DNA of 9,417 nucleotides from Anaerolineae bacterium. Its GTDB lineage: Bacteria; Chloroflexota; Anaerolineae; JACIWR01. A model generated the notes under the pieces. That model was given only the letters and a program-made list of their open reading frames with translations. It did not search any database and had not been told where the DNA came from. Positions 1 to 5,827 of this stretch are shown in pieces. The first letter of the stretch is position 1. The number at the start of each line of letters is the position of its first letter. The translations under genes and the position numbers were made by a program. The stretch spans positions 1 to 9,417 of the forward strand of contig JAGGZG010000229.1 of NCBI GenBank assembly GCA_021162125.1, written 5' to 3'.

Positions 1-40
1 AACAGGTAGTCCCCCGGTAACGTGTTGGTCGCTCAGACCC

Positions 41-124
41 GCTCGGACGTGGAACGTCCGAGCTACGAGATGCAAGGCCCTCCGGGCCTCTGGAGCCCCC
101 GAAGGGGGCTTTCCACCTCGTAGC
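41..124. repeat. Cluster of perfect hairpins in the leading intergenic region (palindromic repeat, REP-like)
   Basis: The sequence shows four nested or adjacent inverted repeats. Positions 41-50 (GCTCGGACGT) pair perfectly with 54-63 around a GGA loop. Positions 62-69 (GCTACGAG) pair with 117-124 (CTCGTAGC) and enclose two more hairpins: 75-80/84-89 (AGGCCC/GGGCCT, loop TCC) and 95-100/104-109 (GCCCCC/GGGGGC, loop GAA), the latter extended by TGGA 91-94 pairing with TCCA 112-115 around a TT bulge. No open frame with a ribosome site is visible. The layout resembles mobile palindromic repeats scattered between genes in some bacteria, but copy number cannot be judged from one window. Positions 1-40 hold only a weak GGTC/GACC hairpin (27-30/36-39). 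Confidence 0.6.
94..112 (+). terminator. Possible weak rho-independent terminator of an upstream gene
   Basis: AGCCCCC, a GAA loop and GGGGGCT form a perfect 7-bp GC-rich stem that ends in only three T residues (110-112). The stem could end transcription arriving from left of the window. The T-tract is short and the hairpin also belongs to the larger palindromic cluster, so a terminator role is a guess. Confidence 0.3.
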
Positions 125-152
125 CGGAACGAGATTCTTCCCCAATTCCCTC

Positions 153-181
153 TTGACATCCGAAACGTTTTGGATTATAAT
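153..181 (+). promoter_or_regulatory. Perfect consensus sigma-70-type promoter of the operon
   Basis: TTGACA at 153-158 and TATAAT at 176-181 are separated by exactly 17 bp, so both hexamers and the spacing are the ideal housekeeping-sigma form. The predicted transcript start is near 188, giving a 5' leader of about 43 nt before the repressor GTG. Such a strong core promoter is what one expects where control comes mainly from repression: operators fill the spacer and the start region. No second convincing promoter is visible before the binding-protein gene, so this one may drive the whole locus. Confidence 0.85.
159..174. promoter_or_regulatory. LacI-family operator O1, inside the promoter spacer
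   Basis: TCCGAAACGTTTTGGA is a near-palindrome with a central CG step and AAACGTTT core, the usual layout of LacI/GalR-family operators. It fills the gap between the -35 and -10 hexamers, so a bound repressor would block RNA polymerase. The repressor encoded next is the obvious ligand (inference from position). Confidence 0.85.
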
Positions 182-191
182 ATAAGCAGTT

Positions 192-207
192 TCCAAAACG
201 TTTCGGA
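192..207. promoter_or_regulatory. LacI-family operator O2, just downstream of the transcript start
   Basis: TCCAAAACGTTTCGGA is the exact 16-base reverse complement of O1. Its centre lies 33 bp from the centre of O1, close to three helical turns, so two dimers could sit on nearly the same DNA face. It falls at about +4 to +19 of the predicted transcript. Confidence 0.85.
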
Positions 208-230
208 TTGATTGGCAAGGGGGCTGAGCT

Positions 231-1253
231 GTGGCTGTGACCCTAAAGGACATCGCCCAACGAGTGGGTGTCTCGGTCACTACCGTCTCTCGCGCTCTGG
301 GCGGCTATGAAGATGTCGCCGAGGCAACGCGAGAGAAAGTTCTCCACGCCGCTGAGGAACTGGGATACTATCCCAGCGCCACTGCCCGCCAACTTCAGAA
401 GCGCCGCACCGACACCATTGGCTTTGTCATCCCCACCTTTGGCCCCCGCTTTTCTGACCCCTATTTTAGCGAGCTTCTGGCTGGCATCGGCAACGAAGCA
501 GCGCGTCACAACTTCGACCTCCTGGTCTCCACCCGCTCACCCGACAGTCCCGAGGAAGAAGAAGCTTACCATAGACTGGTGGACGGGCGGCGGGTGGACG
601 GCGTGTTAGTCGTGCGCACGCGGATCGAGGATTCCCGTCTTGCCTACCTGACGCAACGGAACTTCCCCTTCGTTGCCTTTGGCCGTTCTCAGGCGAATGA
701 GGATTTTCCTTACCTGGACGTGGATGGGCAGAAGGGGCTGCGCGACGTCGTCCAACACCTGATTGATTTGGGTCACGAACGCATCGCTTACGTTAGCGCC
801 CCGCTGAACCTGACCTTTGCCACCCATCGTCTGGCAGGGTACAAGCAGGCCCTGGAAGAGAGTGGACTGGCTTATGATGAGAACCTGGTGGTAGTGGGAT
901 ACCTGACAGAGGAAGACGGCTATCAGGCCGCACACCGCCTGCTCTCCCTGCCCAACCCTCCCACGGCCATCGCTGTAGCTAATGACCTGATGGCCCTCGG
1001 CGTGATGCGCGCGGCCCACGAGCGCGGTCTGAACGTAGGCCACGATGTGGCCATCACCGGTTTCGACGACATTCCCCTGGCCGCGCACGCTCATCCCCCC
1101 TTGACTACCGTGTGCCAACCGATCTATGACATAGGGCAGCGGGTATGCCGGATGCTCATTCAGGTCATCAAGGGGGAGCCTGTGGCCGAGCGACACATCC
1201 TGTTGGCGCCCACACTGGTGATTCGCGAGTCCAGTGGAGCTACCCACCAATAG
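231..1253 (+). CDS. LacI-family transcriptional repressor (local sugar-responsive regulator)
   Basis: This 340-residue protein has the full LacI/GalR layout. Residues 4-25 form the helix-turn-helix with the family signature GVSVTTVSRAL. The hinge helix at 48-56 carries Leu55, the residue that in this family intercalates at the central CpG of the operator. Residues from about 62 form a type-1 periplasmic-binding-like sugar sensor, with DGVLVVRTR, GHERIAYVS and the late motif AITGFDDIPLA. The length is typical. The GTG start at 231 is supported by AAGGGGG at 217-223 and by the family-like beginning MAVTLKDIAQ. Two matching operators lie directly upstream, so it probably represses its own transcription and that of the transporter and glycosidase genes, released by an imported sugar. 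The inducer cannot be read from sequence; a mannose-containing sugar is inferred from the downstream GH38 gene. Confidence 0.95.
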   Translation: MAVTLKDIAQRVGVSVTTVSRALGGYEDVAEATREKVLHAAEELGYYPSATARQLQKRRTDTIGFVIPTFGPRFSDPYFSELLAGIGNEAARHNFDLLVSTRSPDSPEEEEAYHRLVDGRRVDGVLVVRTRIEDSRLAYLTQRNFPFVAFGRSQANEDFPYLDVDGQKGLRDVVQHLIDLGHERIAYVSAPLNLTFATHRLAGYKQALEESGLAYDENLVVVGYLTEEDGYQAAHRLLSLPNPPTAIAVANDLMALGVMRAAHERGLNVGHDVAITGFDDIPLAAHAHPPLTTVCQPIYDIGQRVCRMLIQVIKGEPVAERHILLAPTLVIRESSGATHQ

Positions 1254-1296
1254 TTAGTTTTCGACCAATGTAGCGCCGTTCAAGTCTTAGCCCAGC

Positions 1297-1309
1297 GAAA
1301 GGAGGTGAT
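1297..1309 (+). promoter_or_regulatory. Full-length anti-Shine-Dalgarno complement far upstream of the binding-protein gene
   Basis: Positions 1298-1309 read AAAGGAGGTGAT, the perfect 12-base complement of the canonical bacterial 16S rRNA 3' end. It lies about 80 nt before the binding-protein ATG, which has its own AGGAGG at 1377-1382. It either serves the short frame beginning at 1310 or binds 30S subunits without an associated long gene, like the STAB-SD elements known from Bacillus cry3A leaders. Confidence 0.55.
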
Positions 1310-1378
1310 GTGCCGACTAGAGCAGACCGTATGACCAGAACGGTACGTTGTTTCGCTAACCCAAACTTACTCTTTTAG
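1310..1378 (+). CDS. Possible 22-codon leader peptide
   Basis: A GTG at 1310 sits 4 nt after GGAGG (1301-1305) and opens a 22-codon frame ending in TAG at 1376-1378. That stop overlaps the AGGAGG (1377-1382) used by the binding-protein gene, which would suit translational coupling. The predicted peptide is basic (five Arg) with no recognisable domain. An internal ATG at 1331 could also start it. With only one sequence, coding potential cannot be tested, and the SD-to-start spacing is short, so this is tentative. The rest of the 1254-1388 gap shows no promoter or operator that I can support, only a 5-bp hairpin ACCGT/ACGGT (1326-1330/1340-1344). Confidence 0.25.
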   Translation: MPTRADRMTRTVRCFANPNLLF

Positions 1379-1388
1379 GAGGAGAGTC

Positions 1389-2726
1389 ATGAGAAAATTT
1401 ACTTCACTGTTAGCTGTCGTGGTGATAGCGTCTATGTTGCTCACTGCCTGCCCTACACCAACGGTAGAGCCAACTCCAAAGCCAGAGGAGCCAACGGCCA
1501 CTCCTGAGGTCGCGGACTACGGCAAGGTTGCCTTCATATCCACCCAGTGCGTACCGGTGGAGGAAGCGGAGAAGATGCGGAACGTTATCCTGGCCGACTT
1601 CTCCGGCACCACGGAGTTCATTCCCGCCGACTATGCCACCTTCGAGGACACGGTACTCGCCGAGGTGAAAGCGGGCAAGGGCACTATAGACGTGATAGGT
1701 GCACTGCATGGTCAGTTCCCAACCCTGCTGGATGCCAATGCCTTGCAGGACCTCACTCCCCTGCTGGACAAGGTGAAGGGGCGGGGCATCCCCGATGCTT
1801 ACATGGAGCTCGGCAAACTGGGCACCGACAAGCAGTACTTCATCCCGTGGATGCAGGCCACCTACATCGTCGCCGCCAACAAGAAGGCCCTGGATTACCT
1901 GCCCGAGGGGGCCGATCCAAACGCCCTGACCTGGGAGCAGTACCGTGACTGGGCCAAGAACATCTACGAGGCCACCGGCGAGAAGAAGGTCGGCTTCCCC
2001 GTCAACGGGCTGATACACCGCTTCTTGGAAGGTTACATCTACCCGTCCTACACCGGTGGGATGGTGACCACCTTCAAGAGTGCCGAGGCGGTGGAGATGT
2101 GGAAGTTCATCAAGGACCTGTGGCAGTACGTCCATCCGCAGTCCATGGTCTACGAGTTCATGCAGGAACCCTTGATGTCCGAGGAAGTGTGGGTGGCCTG
2201 GGATCACACCGCCCGCCTGATCAACGCCTTCAAGGAGCGGCCGGATGACTTCGTAGCCCTGCCTGCGCCTTCCGGTCCCAAGGGGAAAGGCTTCATGCCG
2301 GTCGTCGTCGGTCTGGCCATCCCCGTGACTGCTCCGAATCCGGAGGGGGCGGCGGCGCTCATCGAGTACTTGACCCGGCCCGAGACGCAGATCACCACCT
2401 TGCGCGAGGTCGGCTTCTTCCCGGTGATTGACGTCGAATATCCGGACACCATCGCGGCCGGAATCCGGGCCCAGGGCGAGGCCGTATCCGCACAGGCGGC
2501 AGCAGCCGATGCTATTCCGGCCATGTTGCCGGTGGGCCTGGGCCCGCGCTCAGGTGAGATCAACAAGATCTATCGCGATGCTTTCAACGGCATCGTCGTA
2601 GACGGCAAAGACATCGAGACCGTGCTCGAGGCCGAGGCTCAGGCCTTGCAGACACTGCTGAATGAGACGGGCGCTCCCTGCTGGCCGCCTGATCCGCCCA
2701 GCACAGGGGCCTGCCAAGTGAAATAG
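1389..2726 (+). CDS. Extracellular sugar-binding lipoprotein of a carbohydrate ABC importer (SBP family 1)
   Basis: The 445-residue product begins with a classic lipoprotein signal: basic MRK, a hydrophobic stretch to about residue 18, and the lipobox LTAC with Cys21 as the lipidated residue. A Pro/Thr/Glu-rich linker (22-40) tethers the binding domain to the membrane. The body has the length and features of bacterial extracellular solute-binding family 1, including the hinge-region segment WMQATYIVAANKKALDY (154-170), TWEQYRDWAK (181-190) and IEYLTRPETQ (325-334). AGGAGG at 1377-1382 fixes the ATG. It captures the sugar and delivers it to the two permeases encoded next. Besides Cys21, only Cys54, Cys431 and Cys442 are present; the last two sit in a Pro-rich tail (WPPDPPSTGAC), which is unusual and could staple the C-terminus to the N-lobe by a disulfide. 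The ligand is unknown. Confidence 0.93.
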   Translation: MRKFTSLLAVVVIASMLLTACPTPTVEPTPKPEEPTATPEVADYGKVAFISTQCVPVEEAEKMRNVILADFSGTTEFIPADYATFEDTVLAEVKAGKGTIDVIGALHGQFPTLLDANALQDLTPLLDKVKGRGIPDAYMELGKLGTDKQYFIPWMQATYIVAANKKALDYLPEGADPNALTWEQYRDWAKNIYEATGEKKVGFPVNGLIHRFLEGYIYPSYTGGMVTTFKSAEAVEMWKFIKDLWQYVHPQSMVYEFMQEPLMSEEVWVAWDHTARLINAFKERPDDFVALPAPSGPKGKGFMPVVVGLAIPVTAPNPEGAAALIEYLTRPETQITTLREVGFFPVIDVEYPDTIAAGIRAQGEAVSAQAAAADAIPAMLPVGLGPRSGEINKIYRDAFNGIVVDGKDIETVLEAEAQALQTLLNETGAPCWPPDPPSTGACQVK

Positions 2727-2763
2727 AAACAGGGCGTGTGGATCTTCACGGCCTTCTAACTAA

Positions 2764-2793
2764 GGGGGAGGCAAGATACCTTCTGCCTCCCCC
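2764..2793 (+). promoter_or_regulatory. Intercistronic stem-loop between binding protein and permeases
   Basis: GGGGGAGGCA (2764-2773) pairs perfectly with TGCCTCCCCC (2784-2793) around a 10-nt loop. No T-tract follows (the next bases are TGCTTAAACT), so it is not a standard full terminator. A stable hairpin at this place commonly protects the upstream binding-protein message or partly ends transcription, so that binding protein exceeds permease. That role is inferred from position; the pairing is directly visible. Confidence 0.75.
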
Positions 2794-2815
2794 TGCTTAA
2801 ACTACGGAGAAAGCT

Positions 2816-3670
2816 ATGAATCTGAAACGATTCAATTGGGAACCTTATCTCCTGTTGCTGCCATCGATCCTCTACCTGGCGCTTTTCTTCGCCTGGCCTA
2901 TGGTTCAGTCTTTCGGACTGGCTTTTCGGACGGATGATGGGCAGTTGACGCTGGCCCACATGCAACGCATGTTCAACGACGTCGGCTTCACGAAGGCCCT
3001 CCGCAATACCGTTATGCTAATCATCGCCATCGTGCCACTTCAGTTTATTCTGGCACTGATCATGGCTCTCCTGATGATGGAACGGTTGCGGGGCTCCAAC
3101 ATGCTGGTCTACATCTACTCCATTCCGCTGGCCATTTCGGACCTGGCGGCGGGCATCATCTGGTTCTCCATCTTCACCGAGCGGGGCTACCTCAACTCCT
3201 TCCTCTATAGCTTGGGAGTAATAGACAAGCCCTTTCTCTTCCTGAATTATCAGACCAAGTGGCCGTTAGTGGCCATTGTTCTGGCCGAGGTCTGGCGGGC
3301 TACCTCTATCGTGTTCGTCGTCCTGGTGGCCGGACTGCAATCCATTCCCCGGGATTACGTCGAGGCTGCCGAGGTCTTTGGAGCAGGATGGTTCGCCAGA
3401 GTGTGGCGAGTGATCCTGCCGCTCTTGCGTCCCAGTATCCAGACAGCACTGATCCTGCGAACCATTTTGGCCGTTCAGGTCTTTGCTGTAGTGTCGGCCA
3501 TAGCTGGTCGGGGCATGACGGTATTGGCAAACGAGGCATATCTCTGGTATAGGGAGTACCGCAATCCCCACCTGGCTGCGACCTACGCCATGTTCATCCT
3601 AACCATCTCCCTGATCACCGCCTTCATTTACCTGCGTGCGCTGCGGACTAAAGAGGAGATGATACTATGA
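2816..3670 (+). CDS. Sugar ABC transporter permease, MalF/UgpA-like subunit
   Basis: This 284-residue membrane protein has about six hydrophobic segments (roughly 11-31, 65-88, 97-120, 150-174, 212-232 and 256-274). The conserved EAA loop of ABC importers is at 183-202 (EAAEVFGAGWFARVWRVILP), the cytoplasmic coupling helix that docks onto the ATPase. It lacks the long periplasmic insert of enterobacterial MalF, as is usual for CUT1-type permeases outside that group. GGAG at 2806-2809 supports the ATG. Its last four bases overlap the next permease gene as ATGA, so the two subunits are probably translated in step and form the heterodimeric channel. Confidence 0.94.
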   Translation: MNLKRFNWEPYLLLLPSILYLALFFAWPMVQSFGLAFRTDDGQLTLAHMQRMFNDVGFTKALRNTVMLIIAIVPLQFILALIMALLMMERLRGSNMLVYIYSIPLAISDLAAGIIWFSIFTERGYLNSFLYSLGVIDKPFLFLNYQTKWPLVAIVLAEVWRATSIVFVVLVAGLQSIPRDYVEAAEVFGAGWFARVWRVILPLLRPSIQTALILRTILAVQVFAVVSAIAGRGMTVLANEAYLWYREYRNPHLAATYAMFILTISLITAFIYLRALRTKEEMIL

Positions 3671-4494
3671 AACAAAAAACCTTTTCCCGTCGCCTGATTG
3701 GACGAGTCCTGGCATACCTGTTGGCCATCCTGATAGCGCTGTGGATACTTATCCCTATCTACTTCATCACCGTAGCAGCTTTCAGTCCCAAAGATGTGAT
3801 TTATAGCTGGCCAAAGTCACTGCTCCCACAGACTATCTCGCTGGAAACACTGCTGTTTTTCATCAACGCCCAATACGTGTTGGATTCGCTGTGGAACAGT
3901 GTGAAGGTGGCCTTGCTGACCTTAGTCATATCACTAGTGATAGGGGCGCCGGCCGGCTATGCCCTGGCCCGCTACATCTTTCCGGGTAAGGATGCTTTCC
4001 GGATCATAATCCTTTCCACCCGCGCTTTCCCAATTGTCATCCTTTCCATCCCATTAGCGGTTACTTTCATGCAATGGGGTCTGTACGATAAACTAATCAG
4101 TGTGGCTTTGCTGCACGTGGCTATGGCTCTGCCCACAACTATTCTGGTCACCAGCAGCGTCTTCATAGGTGTCTCCAAGGAGTTGGAGGAGGCAGCCACG
4201 GTCTTCGGTTGCAACCGCGTACAAGCGTTCACGCGAGTGGCATTGCCCCTGGCGCTGCCAGGATTGGCCGCGTCGGCCATCTTCACCTTCGTTCTCTCCT
4301 GGAACGAGGTGTTCGCAGCTACTATTTTGACCATCCAGAATCGGACGCTGCCTGCCCGTATGTTCGTACAATTGGCGGCGTCACCTATCCCCTTTCGCTT
4401 CGCCGGCGGTTTCTTCATCCTGGTTCCGGCGGTTGTGTTCATGTTCTTCATTCGCCGCTACCTGTTTAGCCTGTGGGGGATAACGCTTAAGTGA
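3667..4494 (+). CDS. Sugar ABC transporter permease, MalG/UgpE-like subunit
   Basis: This 275-residue membrane protein is the second half of the channel. It has an N-terminal membrane segment (about 15-38), the characteristic early motif FSPKDVIYSWPKSLLP (39-54), further segments across 80-270, and the EAA loop EEAATVFGCNRVQAFTRVALP (174-194). The C-terminal segment ends in RRYLFSLWGITLK, close to the usual RY(L/F)xxGLTxGAVK tail of the family but shorter. GAGGAG at 3653-3658 and the 4-base overlap with the preceding gene support the start and tight coupling. Substrate specificity is set mostly by the binding protein and is not readable here. Confidence 0.94.
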   Translation: MKQKTFSRRLIGRVLAYLLAILIALWILIPIYFITVAAFSPKDVIYSWPKSLLPQTISLETLLFFINAQYVLDSLWNSVKVALLTLVISLVIGAPAGYALARYIFPGKDAFRIIILSTRAFPIVILSIPLAVTFMQWGLYDKLISVALLHVAMALPTTILVTSSVFIGVSKELEEAATVFGCNRVQAFTRVALPLALPGLAASAIFTFVLSWNEVFAATILTIQNRTLPARMFVQLAASPIPFRFAGGFFILVPAVVFMFFIRRYLFSLWGITLK

Positions 4495-4496
4495 AT

Positions 4497-4553
4497 GAAA
4501 CGTAAAACGTGAAACGTGAAACGTAAAACGTGATTCGCCATTCGCCATTCGCT
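4497..4553. repeat. Two adjacent heptamer tandem arrays (RAAACGT x5, ATTCGCY x3)
   Basis: Starting three bases after the permease stop, five head-to-tail 7-bp units run GAAACGT, AAAACGT, GAAACGT, GAAACGT, AAAACGT (4497-4531). After one G come ATTCGCC, ATTCGCC and ATTCGCT (4533-4553), followed by a degenerate ATTTGTA. Heptamer arrays of this kind resemble short tandemly repeated repetitive sequences known from cyanobacteria and seen in other phyla. They fill most of the 79-bp gap before the ATPase gene and stop just before its ribosome site. Confidence 0.85.
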
Positions 4554-4573
4554 ATTTGTAACAGGAGTTGTTC

Positions 4574-5668
4574 ATGGCTGAGATACAAGTGAAAAATGTG
4601 CGCAAAACCTTTGGTAAAGTAAAAGCTGTCTGGGACATTGATCTCACCGTGCACGACCGGGAATTCGTCGTGCTCTTGGGTCCCAGCGGGTGTGGTAAGA
4701 CAACGCTCTTGCGCTGCATCGCCGGACTGGAGCAAGTGGACCAGGGGCGCATTTACATCGGCCAGAGGGATGTGACCGACCTCCCACCGAAGCAGCGGCA
4801 AATCGCCATGGTGTTCCAGAATTACGCCGTCTTCCCCCACCTGACGGTTTTCGAGAACGTTGCCTTCGGGTTGCGCATGCAACACAAGCCCAAAGACGAG
4901 ATCAAGAAACGAGTCCAAGACGCCGCCGAACTTCTGCACATCGAGGAACTGCTGGACCGCTATCCGGCCCAGTTGAGTGGTGGTCAGCGCCAGCGAGTGG
5001 CCGTGGCCCGCGCCATCGCTGTTGATGCCCTGGTGCTGTTGATGGACGAGCCACTCAGCAACCTGGACGCCCTGCTCCGGCTGGAGATGCGGGCGGAACT
5101 CAAACGCTTGCTACAAGAAATTGAGGCCACTACCCTCTACGTCACCCACGACCAGGTGGAGGCGCTGAGCCTGGGCGACCGCATCGCGGTGATGCGTAGT
5201 GGCCAGATCCTCCAGTACGACACTCCCTTGAACGTGTACGACAAACCGGCCGATCTTTTCATCGGCGGGTTTATCGGCAACCCTCCGATGAACTTTCTGG
5301 ATGGGGAGGTGCGGACGGAGGACGGTCAGGTAGTGGTGCATACAGGCGGCGGAGACATCTACCCACCTCCTGATGTCGGAGCGATGCTCAGCCGCTTGAA
5401 GGAGCCGTCGGTGCTGGTGGGCATCCGCGCCGAGAATATCGAAACGTTGCCCGCACCGGCCGAGGGCGCACTGCAAGCCGAAGTGCTCGTCGTCGAGCCC
5501 CTGGGTTCCCACAACCTGATAACCATGCAGTTGGGAACTGAACAGGTCAAAGTAAACACCAGCGCCGATTTTAAAGCCCAGCCAGGTCAGACCCTTTGGT
5601 TGCGCCTGAATATTGACAAGATTTGCTGGATAGAGAAGGCCACCGGCCGGGCAATGTACCCCGATTGA
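4574..5668 (+). CDS. Sugar ABC transporter ATPase, MsmX/UgpC/MalK-type
   Basis: This ATPase powers the importer. All catalytic motifs are intact, numbered from the ATG at 4574: Walker A GPSGCGKT (36-43), Q-loop Gln82, signature LSGGQ (134-138), Walker B VLLMDE (154-159) and switch His192. Residues from about 240 to 364 form the C-terminal TOBE/OB regulatory region of CUT1-type ATPases. AGGAG at 4563-4567 is 6 nt from the ATG, giving a 364-residue product. An in-frame TTG at 4568 would abut that ribosome site and is the poorer choice. Many CUT1 loci lack a local ATPase and share a general one; here it is beside its permeases, suggesting a self-contained transporter. The heptamer repeats in front separate it slightly from the permease genes. 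Confidence 0.96.
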   Translation: MAEIQVKNVRKTFGKVKAVWDIDLTVHDREFVVLLGPSGCGKTTLLRCIAGLEQVDQGRIYIGQRDVTDLPPKQRQIAMVFQNYAVFPHLTVFENVAFGLRMQHKPKDEIKKRVQDAAELLHIEELLDRYPAQLSGGQRQRVAVARAIAVDALVLLMDEPLSNLDALLRLEMRAELKRLLQEIEATTLYVTHDQVEALSLGDRIAVMRSGQILQYDTPLNVYDKPADLFIGGFIGNPPMNFLDGEVRTEDGQVVVHTGGGDIYPPPDVGAMLSRLKEPSVLVGIRAENIETLPAPAEGALQAEVLVVEPLGSHNLITMQLGTEQVKVNTSADFKAQPGQTLWLRLNIDKICWIEKATGRAMYPD

Positions 5669-5689
5669 ACCGGGGACGTTGGTATTCCC

Positions 5690-5795
5690 AGGTGACCAGC
5701 ACTTGTCAAGGCGCTCCAGCCCCAAAGTGTTCGAGAACACAGACAGATTTTGGTCTTAAACGCCTCTTCAAAGCCACTGAAAGTGCTGGTCACCT
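5690..5795. repeat. 106-bp element bounded by 15-bp perfect inverted repeats (MITE-like or structured leader)
   Basis: AGGTGACCAGCACTT at 5690-5704 and its exact reverse complement at 5781-5795 bound the interval between the ATPase stop and the glycosidase. Similarity between the ends continues imperfectly inward (TCAAGGC against TCAGTGGC, comparing the left end with the reversed right end). Inside, GTGTTC-GA-GAACAC (5727-5740) is a tight hairpin, and AGGCG (5709-5713) can pair with CGCCT (5761-5765). The interval is too small for a transposase, so it fits a miniature inverted-repeat element. No clear target duplication is visible, and a structured mRNA leader is the alternative. A short CCCCG/CGGGG hairpin (5659-5663/5671-5675) overlaps the ATPase stop just before it. 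Confidence 0.6.
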
Positions 5796-5827
5796 TCATG
5801 CATCTACGCAACGCTCATGGGGAAAGA

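Noticed and set aside
62..124. Cloverleaf-like fold suggesting a tRNA
   Set aside because: The stem lengths do not match a tRNA and there is no GTTCRA-type T-loop, anticodon arm or CCA-ready acceptor stem. Only two hairpins lie within the outer stem.
1410..2207. 265-codon open frame on the - strand
   Set aside because: It is antisense to the binding-protein gene, has no family features, and is explained by the codon pattern of the real gene.
2764..2800. Rho-independent terminator after the binding-protein gene
   Set aside because: The stem is strong but lacks the following T-tract, and the permeases downstream have no promoter of their own, so full termination would silence them.
4497..4553. 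CRISPR-like array
   Set aside because: Units are 7 bp and directly adjacent, with no spacers and no 25-40 bp repeats. It is a tandem microsatellite.
4568..4573. TTG at 4568 as the ATPase start
   Set aside because: It directly abuts the AGGAG ribosome site, leaving no spacing, while ATG 4574 is correctly spaced and gives the family-like start MAEIQVKNVRKTFG.
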